Assembly: GCF_900141845.1 (NCBI RefSeq)
Contig: NZ_FQZB01000015.1
Coordinates: forward strand, 62,001-126,000
Reading direction: 5' to 3'
Source of the DNA: Clostridium cavendishii DSM 21758
Lineage (GTDB): Bacteria; Bacillota; Clostridia; Clostridiales; Clostridiaceae
Length of the DNA: 64,000 bases
The translations under genes were made by a program, and so were the position numbers. Shown here one piece after another: positions 31,650 through 40,434 of this stretch (position 1 is its first letter; each line of letters begins with the position of its first letter). The notes under the pieces were generated by a model, which saw nothing but the letters and a program-made list of their open reading frames with translations, was not told the origin of the DNA and did not search any database.

Positions 31650-33182
31650 TTATAAACTAAATTTTTTAATTATTGTCTCATAAATTTTATTAATATTTAA
31701 AGAAGCTATTATATCAGTTACGCTAAAATCATCTTCATTGAAGGAGATAATGCATTCATTTTTTTGTGTATTAAGTACTATTTTCACATCTGCAATTATC
31801 TCCGTGCTGTAGTTATCATCAGTCCCATAAATTAGTATGTCTGCATTATAAGTATCTTCAATCAAATTTAGAAGGTTCAAATCTTCCTTTGGTACATATT
31901 CTACATTATATAAAATACTATAAGCTAAGGAATCTGCTGCAATAGCGCAATATCCATCATTTTTAAATAACTTTTGAAGTTCTAAAACAAAGCTTAGATG
32001 CATTGAATCATTATAATCATGAATAAAAATTACAGGTATAGTTATTGTTCTATTTTTTTTTAAAATACTTGTATAATTGCTTTTATATAAGGATGAGGAC
32101 CACAGAGTAAATCTTTTAGAGGGAACAACCCATTTTTCAATTATTGAGTCATCAAATAAAATTAAATTCTTTCCATGATGTTCTATAAAAGATATTAGAT
32201 CATTTAATGCATTTTTACAGTTTTCAATCTTGAAATAATCCATATTAATAATTATTGTATCTACTTCAGTTATTCTATCTAGTTGTCCTGAAAGTATTTC
32301 TATAACTTCATTAATTCCCTCTTCTAGGGTAAAATTTTTTATTATAAATTCTTCTATAATCGCAGTAGATGGAAAGTTATTAATAAAATTTTTGGAGCTA
32401 AAAATAATAGCTTTTTCTATCCAATCAATTCTAGGATAAAAAGGTATAAGTTCTTGCTTGATATCAAAATTAATTGACCTCTTATATAATTCCCTCTTAA
32501 TATTAAAAAGCTCTAAATCTTTATTTTCTTCAATTATTTTGGCTACTTCTGCTGTAATTAAGGGGGCTGCAAAACTATTGCAACAGCTACTTTCTCTAAC
32601 TTCTCCAGAAATTGTTTTTAATGAATGTACTCCATTTGCGACAATTTCAATTCCATCAAAGCTATAAGGCATATAGTAATATTTATGAGGTTGTATATTG
32701 ATATCATAATAGCACCTTACCCCTAGTACCATTGAAAGGGAAGCTGGATAAGTAAAAACATTCATGTTGTTGCAGGCAGCAACTATAATAACTCCATGCT
32801 TATAAGCTTTCATAACAGTCTTCTTAATTAGATCAAAGTCTCTAAAATTGATAGTTCCCAAGCTAAGATTTATAAGTCTAATATTATTATCTATGCAATA
32901 ATCTATAGCTTTTATTAATTGAGCTTTATTACCTAGCTTTGTAGCCTCATTTAATATCTTTATACTCGAAATAGTAGAGTTAGGAGCATATTTTTTAATT
33001 ATTGCTGCGCAGGTAGAGCCATGACTATATGCATACTTATCATATTGGATTCTTTCAATAACCTTTAATTCTGAATTAATCTCTATATTTTTTTCTAAAA
33101 TTATTTCCTCATAAAAGGTTTCGTTAACTCCATCATCGATTATAGCTATGTGCACTTTATTATTTTTCATTTTAATTTTCAT
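31650..33182 (-). CDS. S8 subtilisin-like protease with extra C-terminal domain (RiPP cluster)
   Basis: 510 residues. The S8 triad is complete: Asp16 (AIIDDG), His54 (SHGSTCA) and Ser203 (NSFAAP), with oxyanion Asn138 (AACNN). No signal peptide, so it should act in the cytosol, most likely on the precursor encoded divergently at 33752. Residues ~290-510 are not protease; they resemble the TIGR04066-type protein of the same cluster (DTIIINMDYF against DTVIFSDSEYY; IPVIFIHD against TPIIFVMG). AAAGG lies just before the ATG. Leader-peptide removal is an inference from context. Confidence 0.82.
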   Translation of the reverse strand: MKIKMKNNKVHIAIIDDGVNETFYEEIILEKNIEINSELKVIERIQYDKYAYSHGSTCAAIIKKYAPNSTISSIKILNEATKLGNKAQLIKAIDYCIDNNIRLINLSLGTINFRDFDLIKKTVMKAYKHGVIIVAACNNMNVFTYPASLSMVLGVRCYYDINIQPHKYYYMPYSFDGIEIVANGVHSLKTISGEVRESSCCNSFAAPLITAEVAKIIEENKDLELFNIKRELYKRSINFDIKQELIPFYPRIDWIEKAIIFSSKNFINNFPSTAIIEEFIIKNFTLEEGINEVIEILSGQLDRITEVDTIIINMDYFKIENCKNALNDLISFIEHHGKNLILFDDSIIEKWVVPSKRFTLWSSSLYKSNYTSILKKNRTITIPVIFIHDYNDSMHLSFVLELQKLFKNDGYCAIAADSLAYSILYNVEYVPKEDLNLLNLIEDTYNADILIYGTDDNYSTEIIADVKIVLNTQKNECIISFNEDDFSVTDIIASLNINKIYETIIKKFSL

Positions 33183-33751
33183 TCCACCTTTTTAAGCCAA
33201 TATTATTATTTTTAGATTGTAGTTAGAGTATATAGGTGAGTTTTAAACTATTTTTTTTATTTCACCTTCTGATTTTATTATCTTGGATATTACCATATTA
33301 ATCATTTTTATACAAGTATTTGCTTTAGGTTCGTTGCAATTTACATATTATGTGATATAATTTAGTTATTATACAATAATGTATAATATTAACAATAGGA
33401 GTTCGCTTTTTAAAAAGTGAATATGTTAATATTTTAAATACCAATAAAATTTTATTACTTCTACTTAAACAATGAATAATATTTGAATATATTCAGTAAT
33501 CATATCAATAACTTGTAACTTATTTACACTACAATAGTTTCAATTTTCTCTGTAATCTTACACCCCCTACAAAACGTGTCAGGCTATCAATCATAAATCT
33601 ACAATTTGCCATTTGAAATAATATTAGATTTGCTTTCTTATTAGTTCAGCGCGCGTAATATTAATAAGAATTCAAATAAATAAACCATTATTCAAAAGAA
33701 TTTCGCGAATTTTTGAGTATTGGAAAAATTAATGAAAGTGAGTGAAAAAAT
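33183..33751. promoter_or_regulatory. Divergent 569-bp control region of the RiPP cluster
   Basis: No gene seen. It contains an imperfect palindrome ttcgctttttaaaaagtgaa (33402-33421) and a second centred on ttcgcgaa (33702-33709) just before the precursor. gcgcgcg at ~33650 is a striking GC patch in this AT-rich DNA. These are candidate operators for an unknown regulator. The length is unusual for a divergent promoter region here. Confidence 0.4.
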
Positions 33752-33943
33752 ATGAAAAAGTTAGGTAAAAAGTTAACTAATTCACACGAAACAATAGAGG
33801 CATACTATTGCGCTTATTGTAATGAATGTAGCACTTGTGGTTGTCCTACATGTTTTGGTAACATGACTCCAGCATCCGCTTCTAGTCAAGTAGCTGCTGG
33901 CAACAGTAACAGGTATAATTTAGCTAATAATATGCAGTTCTAA
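33752..33943 (+). CDS. Cys-rich RiPP precursor, CLI_3235 family
   Basis: 63 residues. A Lys-rich leader (MKKLGKKLTNSHETIEAYY) is followed by six cysteines spaced CxxCxxCxxCxCxxC (Cys20-Cys34) and a Ser/Ala/Asn-rich tail. This matches what I recall of the clostridial CLI_3235 Cys-rich peptide family, found beside CcpM-type radical SAM enzymes. The cysteines are the likely modification sites. The RBS is AAAGTGAGTG-like and weak. A hairpin separates it from the maturase gene. Confidence 0.85.
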   Translation: MKKLGKKLTNSHETIEAYYCAYCNECSTCGCPTCFGNMTPASASSQVAAGNSNRYNLANNMQF

Positions 33944-33959
33944 GATTATTCTATAAAGG

Positions 33960-33995
33960 TTGTTACAAGCTCATTTTATTTTGAGTTTGTAACAA
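33960..33995 (+). promoter_or_regulatory. Hairpin between precursor and maturase genes
   Basis: 14-bp arms ttgttacaagctca (33960-33973) and tgagtttgtaacaa (33982-33995) with one G-U pair and 8-nt loop. No T run follows. It could be a leaky attenuator or a 3' stabiliser that keeps precursor levels above those of the enzymes. Confidence 0.6.
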
Positions 33996-34030
33996 TACTA
34001 CTCATTTTAAATATTAAGGGATGGTGAAAA

Positions 34031-35458
34031 ATGAATAATAGACCATTTATTAATCTATTCAAAACTAGAGGAGCTTACTATGTTTATGATGTAAATAGAA
34101 ACTCTATTCTAAGAACTGAAAAAAAAGTCTGGGAATCATTGAATCAAGATTGCAATGATGAAAAAACATATGAAAATAACACTATTAAAAATTTGAAAGA
34201 AAGAGGGTTTTTGTCTCCGAATAAAGTTGAAGGAATTGTACATCCGACCAATGAAATTATAGAAGATTACTTAAATAGCAAAATTTCAATGTTAGATTTT
34301 CAGGTTACACAACAATGTAATTTTAGATGTGAATATTGTTCATACTCTGGTGCCTATGAGAATAGAGTTCACTCAAATAAAAGAATGACTTTCGAATTAG
34401 CTAAAAAGGGTGTAGATTTTTTAATTGAACATTCTGTAGAGCAAAAACATGTTTATGTTGGTTTTTATGGAGGAGAACCACTAATTGAATTTGAATTAAT
34501 TAAGAAAATAATTGAGTACATTAAGAAAAATGCTTATGGCAAGGATGTAAGATATACTCTCACTACCAATGCTACTTTACTTAATGAAGAAATAATAGAT
34601 TTTTTATATAAAAATGACTTTACTATGACAATAAGCCTTGATGGACCGAAGGAGGTACATGATAAAAGTAGAAAGTTTGCCTTAAATAGTTGTGGAACCT
34701 TCGATAAGGTAATAGAAAAAATAAAATTAATAAAACAAGTTCATCCAGAATTTATGGAAAAGATTAGTTTTAATGCTGTTGTTGACCCAATGAAGGATAT
34801 AAGCTGCGTTTGTAAATTTTTCGACAATTATGAAACAGTTAAGGAAGCAATGGTTATATACTCCGAAATATCTGAAAATTACACCAAAAAAGAGACAAGC
34901 GTGGATGAAAAATATTATCAGAATATTAATTATGAGTATTTTAAGCTGTTACTTTCAAAGCTTAATAAGTTTGATGAAAAGCGCACATCAAAGCTTGTTA
35001 GAAAAAGATTTCTTGATTTAGAGACCACATATAGATACTTACGTCCTACTGAAAAATTGCTAAAGTATATGCATCATGCTGGACCGTGTATTCCTGGTGC
35101 CCAGAGATTGTTTCTGAATGCAGATGGAGATTTTTACCCATGTGAAAGAGTAAGTGAGACCTCGGAGGCTGTAAAAATTGGTAATATTGAAAATGGACTT
35201 GATACGAATAAGGTATTAAATATATTAAATATTGGTAAAATTTCTGAAGAAAATTGCAAAAATTGTTGGGCAATTAGATTCTGCAGTCTTTGCATTGCAG
35301 CAATAGACGATGGAAATGGGGCTTCAAAGGAACTTAAGTTAAAAAGATGCCAGGTTGCTCGTAAAACGGCAGAAAATAAATTTATGGACATTTGTGCTTT
35401 AAAAGAGTTTGGTTATAAATTTACAAAAGGAAAGAATACAAACATAATATATCGATAG
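34031..35458 (+). CDS. ccpM: Radical SAM/SPASM maturase, CcpM type
   Basis: 475 residues. The N-terminal ~85 residues resemble a peptide-binding (PqqD-like) region. The radical SAM cluster motif is CNFRCEYC (Cys96, Cys100, Cys103), with GGEP ~50 residues later. A SPASM C-terminus has Cys in GPCIPG, FYPCER, NCKNCWAIRFCSLC and RCQ for auxiliary [4Fe-4S] clusters. It should install a Cys-derived cross-link (thioether-like) in the adjacent Cys-rich peptide. The family name is from memory of the clostridial Cys-rich peptide system. The product structure is unknown to me. Confidence 0.88.
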   Translation: MNNRPFINLFKTRGAYYVYDVNRNSILRTEKKVWESLNQDCNDEKTYENNTIKNLKERGFLSPNKVEGIVHPTNEIIEDYLNSKISMLDFQVTQQCNFRCEYCSYSGAYENRVHSNKRMTFELAKKGVDFLIEHSVEQKHVYVGFYGGEPLIEFELIKKIIEYIKKNAYGKDVRYTLTTNATLLNEEIIDFLYKNDFTMTISLDGPKEVHDKSRKFALNSCGTFDKVIEKIKLIKQVHPEFMEKISFNAVVDPMKDISCVCKFFDNYETVKEAMVIYSEISENYTKKETSVDEKYYQNINYEYFKLLLSKLNKFDEKRTSKLVRKRFLDLETTYRYLRPTEKLLKYMHHAGPCIPGAQRLFLNADGDFYPCERVSETSEAVKIGNIENGLDTNKVLNILNIGKISEENCKNCWAIRFCSLCIAAIDDGNGASKELKLKRCQVARKTAENKFMDICALKEFGYKFTKGKNTNIIYR

Positions 35459-35475
35459 AATGTGAGGTGAAAAAT

Positions 35476-36648
35476 ATGCAAAAGGAAAAAGTAATGGTAT
35501 ATCCTTTTGATTTAGAATTTAGCCCTGTAATTCGACATGAAAATTTTTTGGATAGTTTTGAAATAGTTGAATTAGTGTCGCCTAAAGGCTGGGGTCTAGT
35601 TGGTAAAGATGCCTCTTTTGCGGATGGTGGAGATTTGCTTGAAATGATTGTAAAAGATGATTTCATGAAAGGCCTTGAAAAGTGTGATACTGTAATCTTT
35701 TCAGACTCTGAATACTATGAGGATATGGAAAATGATATTTATCTTAAAATGCAACAAGCAGCGCAAAGTAAAAAAAATATAGTAAGTTTTTTGAATCTTG
35801 AGGGGACTGAAAAAAAACATATATTGGAGTTAAGTAAAACTAATAATATCTATGCAAAATTTGTATGTAATATTGAGGATACAGAGAATAATTATTTAAG
35901 CGGTAGACAAATTTCAGAAATGAGTGAAGTAAAGTATAAAAATAATTCCTTTAATTTTGAATATATTCATAAAATTGAAACTCCTATAATTTTTGTAATG
36001 GGGCTTTTAGAAAGAATCAGTAAGTTTGAAATACAATTAAGCTTAAGAGATAAATTTCAGAAGATGGGATACAAGGTTTGCCAAATTGGTTCTAGAAACT
36101 ATTGTGAGCTTCTAGGATTTCACTCATTTCCACATTTTATGCAAGTGAATTATCTATCAGAGGTTGATAAAATTACAATGTTCAATCATTATGTAAAGAA
36201 AATAGAAGATGAAGAAAGACCAGATGTAATAATCATTGGAATTCCAGGCGGAACAATGAAAGTAAATAATGAATTCACAAATAAGTTTGGTACTTATGCC
36301 TATGAGATTTCTCAAGCAGTAGAGCCTGATTATTTTATTATGAGTACTTCTTATGAAAAATTTAAGCCAGAGTATTTTGCAAATTTAAGTTTATCAGCAA
36401 AATATAAGTTTGGACATGAAATCGATTGCTTTAATATGGCAAATGTTCAAATAGACTGGAATAAGACCATTGAATTACTATATGATATTTACATTAAACT
36501 CGACAGTAATTTTGTAAGTAACAAGGTAGAAGAGTATTTGAACGAAAATATACCTGTATTTAACATATTTGATGCTAAGCATGTTGACGAAATTGTTAAT
36601 AATATTATAGATAAATTAAGCAGTTATGCAGAAACTGAAATAATTTAA
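35476..36648 (+). CDS. Peptide maturation system protein, TIGR04066 type
   Basis: 390 residues. MVYPFDLEFSPVIRHEN, LVSPKGWGLVGKDASFADGG, and TPIIFVMGLLERISKFEIQL are characteristic of the family I recall as TIGR04066. The central part looks like a degenerate nucleotide-binding fold (IIFVMG, DVIIIGIPGGTMKV). Its role in peptide maturation is unknown. The start at 35476 lies 8 bases after GAGG; a GTG at 35467 overlaps that RBS. Its middle region is related to the C-terminal half of the S8 protease. Confidence 0.8.
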   Translation: MQKEKVMVYPFDLEFSPVIRHENFLDSFEIVELVSPKGWGLVGKDASFADGGDLLEMIVKDDFMKGLEKCDTVIFSDSEYYEDMENDIYLKMQQAAQSKKNIVSFLNLEGTEKKHILELSKTNNIYAKFVCNIEDTENNYLSGRQISEMSEVKYKNNSFNFEYIHKIETPIIFVMGLLERISKFEIQLSLRDKFQKMGYKVCQIGSRNYCELLGFHSFPHFMQVNYLSEVDKITMFNHYVKKIEDEERPDVIIIGIPGGTMKVNNEFTNKFGTYAYEISQAVEPDYFIMSTSYEKFKPEYFANLSLSAKYKFGHEIDCFNMANVQIDWNKTIELLYDIYIKLDSNFVSNKVEEYLNENIPVFNIFDAKHVDEIVNNIIDKLSSYAETEII

Positions 36649-36666
36649 CTACAAGGAGGGAAAGTC

Positions 36667-36969
36667 GTGGAAGAAAAAAATATAGAGTTTCATCGAGATA
36701 GGGTTTACGACACTCTAAAAAATATTTTCATGCAGAGATTTAGCATAGATATAGTGCAGCAAGAAGGTAAATTTTTAGATAAGCATCTTTTAGGTTGGGA
36801 CATTGGATTGTCTGCTAGAGATTTACTTTATCTTTACTTTGATATTGAAAAAGAATTTGGTGTAACTATACCTGAAGATGATATTGCAGAAGGGAAGTTT
36901 ACTACTTTCAATAACATAGTAGAAATGTTATGTAACATATTTGAAAAAAGTAGCAAGGAAGCAGTCTAA
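36667..36969 (+). CDS. Acyl-carrier-like protein without attachment serine
   Basis: 100 residues. The four-helix carrier-protein pattern is clear (LLYLYFDIEKEFGVTIPEDDI aligns with the end of ACP helix II and helix III). Where ACPs have Asp-Ser-Leu this has Gly-Leu-Ser, so the phosphopantetheine serine is missing from its place. It belongs to the acyl-carrier-related partners of CLI_3235 clusters (TIGR04069 as I recall). It may be a docking scaffold rather than a carrier. GTG start, AAGGAGGG 6 bases upstream. Confidence 0.82.
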   Translation: MEEKNIEFHRDRVYDTLKNIFMQRFSIDIVQQEGKFLDKHLLGWDIGLSARDLLYLYFDIEKEFGVTIPEDDIAEGKFTTFNNIVEMLCNIFEKSSKEAV

Positions 36970-37477
36970 AGCTTATAGGATTACATTAATTTGAACATGA
37001 AATTTATGAAAAATACAAATAGGGTAACTTAAAAGTATTATTATTAGTCATATTGAAGTTTAAATTTTATTCTAAATTAAAGCACTAGTCTTTGATGGAT
37101 TGGTGCTTATTTTGGTTTAGGACTATTGGCTTATGTTAAATTTTTCTTTTTAGAGTTATACTTAAATAAGTATATAAATCTTAATTAATGGGAGGGAAAT
37201 TACAATGGATTATATTTTTGAATGGTTTATAGATATAAATCTGGTATTTTGAATTTAGGATAACTTCGGTGTTTGGTACTTATTTTTAAAGAGCAATAAT
37301 TAACAGTATGAAAATAACTTTTTGTTTGTGATATAATTAATGGAGGGGAAGCATTGGCTTCTTTTTTATTTGTGATGAGGAGTTAGGTAGAAATAACAAC
37401 TAAGGACTTTTGTAACTAAATTGTTAATTTTGTAATTGACAAGCATTTAGATTATTTAACTAAGGAGGAATCTAGAT
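36970..37477. other. 508-bp gap with two hairpins and a 15-codon frame
   Basis: aaagcac/gtgctta hairpin at 37078-37113 (ends the RiPP operon) and gaagc-attg-gcttc plus six T at 37348-37367. Between them GGGAGGG and ATG (37205) open a 15-codon frame that stops at once, perhaps the start of a lost gene. Nothing else seen. Confidence 0.5.
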
Positions 37478-38149
37478 TTGAAATACATATTACGTCTTAC
37501 TATTTATTTTGCGGGTTTATTTTTTCTCGCTATAGGAATAAATCTTGCTATAAAATCTAATTTGGGGGTATCACCAGTTTCAGCTCTTCCCCTAGCTATA
37601 AGTAATGTCGTGAGGGTTAGTCTTGGAACAGTGACGATTGCCGTTTACGCTTTCTATATTCTAGTACAGGTTCTCATTTTACGCAGAAAATTTAAATTAA
37701 AAAGCTTATTTCAAATATTTTTTAGTTTTGTATTTGGCTTTTTTGTAGATTTTGCGGCTGTCTTATTACATGGTATAGAAGTGAACAATTATTTGGGACA
37801 GGTATTATTGATGATTATAAGTATTACTACTGTTTCAATAGGAGTTGTAATGTTCATTACCATGGATATTGTACCAAATGCACCAGATGGACTTGTACTT
37901 GCCATATGTGATAAAACTGGAACTGATTTTGGCAAGATCAAGGTACTGTTTGACTGTGCCTCTGTAATTGCAGCCGCAGGGATATCCTTGGTGTTTATAG
38001 GTAATATTTCTACAATGCGTGAAGGAACTATAATTTCAGCTTTGCTAACTGGTAAAGTTATAGGTATAATTTCAAGACATTGTGCACCATGTCTTAAGAG
38101 AGCAGTATTTAATAACTTTAGTGAGTTACCCGAGGATATTGCGGCATAG
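37478..38149 (+). CDS. YczE/YitT-like integral membrane protein
   Basis: 223 residues, five to six helices. It opens with YFAGLFFLAIGINLAIKSNLGVSP and has NAPDGLVLAICDKTG in the middle, features of the YczE (DUF6198) family. In Bacillus, YczE is linked to peptide antibiotic production by an unknown mechanism, which makes its place behind a RiPP cluster interesting, although two hairpins separate them. TTG start, AAGGAGG upstream. Codon choice is less AT-biased than in its neighbours. Confidence 0.75.
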   Translation: MKYILRLTIYFAGLFFLAIGINLAIKSNLGVSPVSALPLAISNVVRVSLGTVTIAVYAFYILVQVLILRRKFKLKSLFQIFFSFVFGFFVDFAAVLLHGIEVNNYLGQVLLMIISITTVSIGVVMFITMDIVPNAPDGLVLAICDKTGTDFGKIKVLFDCASVIAAAGISLVFIGNISTMREGTIISALLTGKVIGIISRHCAPCLKRAVFNNFSELPEDIAA

Positions 38150-38278
38150 CTGTGAGAGAAGTATTTATCTCTTATTTTTGTAGAAGTTATATTGACAAAA
38201 ATGTGTGAAAACATTATTGAAAAACATTACAAGGATTGAATTATTATTTAATAAATTATAAAAAGAGGAGTGAAGGTT

Positions 38279-38788
38279 ATGTTTAAAATAAATGATTACG
38301 TAGTTTACGGTGGAAATGGTGTATGTAAAGTATTAGGTATAGGAACTCCAAGTATAAATGGAGCTGATAAAGAAAGACAATATTACAGATTAAAACCTAT
38401 ATATGAAAATGGAAGTATTATATATACTCCCGTGGATAATGAAAAAGTTGTTATGAGAAGAATAATATCAAAGGAAGAAGCAAAGGCGTTGATAAATAAT
38501 ATTACTTCAATGGAAGTATTATACTTTGAAGATGATAAAATGCGTCAAGAAAAGTATAAAGAAGTTATGCATACATATGATTGTATGGAATTAATTAAAA
38601 TAATTAAAACTTCTTATTTAAGAAAAGAAGAACGTTTGGCAGAAGGAAAGAGAAATACAGCAACAGATGATAAGTATCTAAAAATGGCAGAAGAATGTTT
38701 GTATGGAGAATTTGCAATTGCTCTTGATATGCCAAAAGATCAGGTTAAAGATTTCATAATACAAACAGTAGAAAATATGGGTAGTTAA
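38279..38788 (+). CDS. CarD-family transcription regulator
   Basis: 169 residues. An N-terminal CarD/TRCF Tudor-like domain (MFKINDYVVYGGNGVCKVLGI, YYRLKPIYENGSIIYTPVDN) is followed by a helical C-terminal DNA-binding domain (~85-169). Such proteins bind the RNA polymerase beta subunit and stabilise open promoters. Start at 38279, 9 bases after GAGGAG; a GTG at 38270 overlaps the RBS. Stand-alone gene. Confidence 0.85.
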   Translation: MFKINDYVVYGGNGVCKVLGIGTPSINGADKERQYYRLKPIYENGSIIYTPVDNEKVVMRRIISKEEAKALINNITSMEVLYFEDDKMRQEKYKEVMHTYDCMELIKIIKTSYLRKEERLAEGKRNTATDDKYLKMAEECLYGEFAIALDMPKDQVKDFIIQTVENMGS

Positions 38789-38844
38789 AAAAAGTGAAGC
38801 TTATTACAATTTAATAATAAATAGAACTATCCATTATATCACCA

Positions 38845-38889
38845 GACTTTCCATAGATGTTATGATAATAATATGGAGGTGCAAATAGT
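38845..38889 (+). promoter_or_regulatory. Leader dyad and RBS of the double-MerR regulator
   Basis: Dyad ccata/tatgg around ttatgataata, with GGAGG running into the ATG at 38890. Copied at 9187-9231 with compensatory arm changes. Likely an autoregulatory operator or RNA hairpin. Confidence 0.45.
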
Positions 38890-39654
38890 ATGGATAAGAT
38901 ATATAAAACATCAGAAGTAGCTAAAAAAATTGGGGTACATTCCAATACTGTACGTTTGTACGAAGATCTTGAATTAATACCAAAAGTAAATAGATTAGCA
39001 AATGGATATAGAGTATTTAATGATTATCATATTGAGCAGTTTAAACTTGCTAGAACTGCTTTTAAAGTAGAAGTTTTACAAAATGGACTTAGAAAGAAGA
39101 TAATAAATGTTGTTAAACTATCTGCAAAGGGGCAGTTTCAAGAAGCAATTAACTGTACAAATGATTATATAAATCAGATAAAGCAAGAGCAAAAAAATGC
39201 GGAGGAAGCCATAGAAATTTCAAAAAAGCTTTTAGTAGGAATGGATGCTAAAGATAATAGTATATTTTTTACAAGAAAGGAGACTTCAGGCTATCTTCAA
39301 ATCACAATGGATACATTAAGAAATTGGGAGATGAATGGGTTACTTAATGTTAAGAGAAGGCAGAATGGGTATCGAGTCTATACTGAAAGTGATATTAATA
39401 GACTTAAGATAATACGTACCTTACGTTGTGCTAATTATTCCCTTTCAGCAATTTTAAGAATGATTAATGCTATGTCAGAAAGTAAAGAAATTGATATTAG
39501 AGAGGTAATAAATAAACCAAAAGAGAATGAGGATATTGTTACGGCATGTGATAAGCTTATTACGTCCTTAAATGATGCAGAAAAAAATGCAAATATTATA
39601 TTAGGGCAATTAGAAGCTATGAAAAACCAATTTAATATAAACTCTACACTTTAA
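38890..39654 (+). CDS. Regulator with two MerR DNA-binding domains
   Basis: 254 residues. MerR domain 1 (~5-75: TSEVAKKIGVHSNTVRLYEDLELI) is followed by a coiled helical linker and MerR domain 2 (~128-195: TRKETSGYLQITMDTLRNWEMNGLL). Two DNA-binding domains in one chain may bridge two sites or bind one without a partner. The ABC exporter genes follow after a small hairpin and are the likely targets. Confidence 0.85.
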   Translation: MDKIYKTSEVAKKIGVHSNTVRLYEDLELIPKVNRLANGYRVFNDYHIEQFKLARTAFKVEVLQNGLRKKIINVVKLSAKGQFQEAINCTNDYINQIKQEQKNAEEAIEISKKLLVGMDAKDNSIFFTRKETSGYLQITMDTLRNWEMNGLLNVKRRQNGYRVYTESDINRLKIIRTLRCANYSLSAILRMINAMSESKEIDIREVINKPKENEDIVTACDKLITSLNDAEKNANIILGQLEAMKNQFNINSTL

Positions 39655-39682
39655 CACCAGACTTTGTGCTGGTGTTATTCTT
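39652..39682 (+). terminator. Hairpin between double-MerR gene and ABC genes
   Basis: aacaccag (39653-39660) and ctggtgtt (39669-39676) then attctttt. Probably a partial terminator inside the operon. Confidence 0.6.
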
Positions 39683-39705
39683 TTATCAAAAGGAGGTAAT
39701 AACAT

Positions 39706-40434
39706 ATGGAAGTAATAAAAGTTCAAAATCTTTATAAATCTTATGGGGAGGTTCAAGTGCTAAAGGATGTTAGTTTAACAGTAAAGAAAGGAGAGGTATT
39801 TGGATTACTTGGGGCTAATGGTGCAGGGAAGAGTACTACCATAGAGTGTGTTTTAGGTACAAAGAGTTTTGATGATGGACAGGTATCTGTCCTAGGTATG
39901 AATCCTCAAAAAGAAAGAAAACAGTTATTTCAGAAGGTTGGAGTTCAGTTTCAGGAATCCAATTATCAAGATAAGATTACAGTAAAAGAGTTGTGTGAAG
40001 TAACGGAAGTTCTTTATAAAAATCCATTGGAGCACAATAAATTATTAGAGCAGTTTGGTCTTCAAGATAAGGTTGAAAATTTAGTAAGTGAGTTATCTGG
40101 GGGTGAAAAGCAACGATTATTTATTGTTTTAGCATTAATATCCAACCCAGAGGTAGTATTTTTAGATGAGCTTACAACAGGATTAGATGTAAAGGCAAGG
40201 AGAGATGTGTGGAAGTGCTTATTAAATTTAAAGAAGCAAGGACTTACAATCTTTTTAACATCTCATTTCATGGATGAGGTTGAAGTTCTATGCGATAAAA
40301 TATGTATTTTAAAAAATGGAGTGATAGATTTTTCTGGAACAGTTGAAGAAGCAGTGGCACTGAGTCCATATGAAAAATTTGAGGATGCTTATTTATGGGT
40401 TATAGGGGAGGAAGTGGATGATGAAGATATTTAA
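39706..40434 (+). CDS. ABC exporter ATP-binding protein
   Basis: 242 residues. Walker A GANGAGKST (~37), signature LSGGEKQR (~129), Walker B VVFLDE (~148), then the switch His in LTSHFMDEVE. Drug- or natural-product-export type (CcmA-like). It overlaps the permease gene by 17 bases. AAAGGAGG precedes ATG. Confidence 0.92.
   Translation: MEVIKVQNLYKSYGEVQVLKDVSLTVKKGEVFGLLGANGAGKSTTIECVLGTKSFDDGQVSVLGMNPQKERKQLFQKVGVQFQESNYQDKITVKELCEVTEVLYKNPLEHNKLLEQFGLQDKVENLVSELSGGEKQRLFIVLALISNPEVVFLDELTTGLDVKARRDVWKCLLNLKKQGLTIFLTSHFMDEVEVLCDKICILKNGVIDFSGTVEEAVALSPYEKFEDAYLWVIGEEVDDEDI

Noticed and set aside
35046..35391. Two minus-strand frames inside the radical SAM gene
   Set aside because: They overlap the SPASM-coding region, whose cysteines are conserved on the plus strand; no start signals.
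37205..37252. 15-codon peptide with strong RBS
   Set aside because: Too short to support as a gene, with no homologue known to me; kept only as a note in the gap description.
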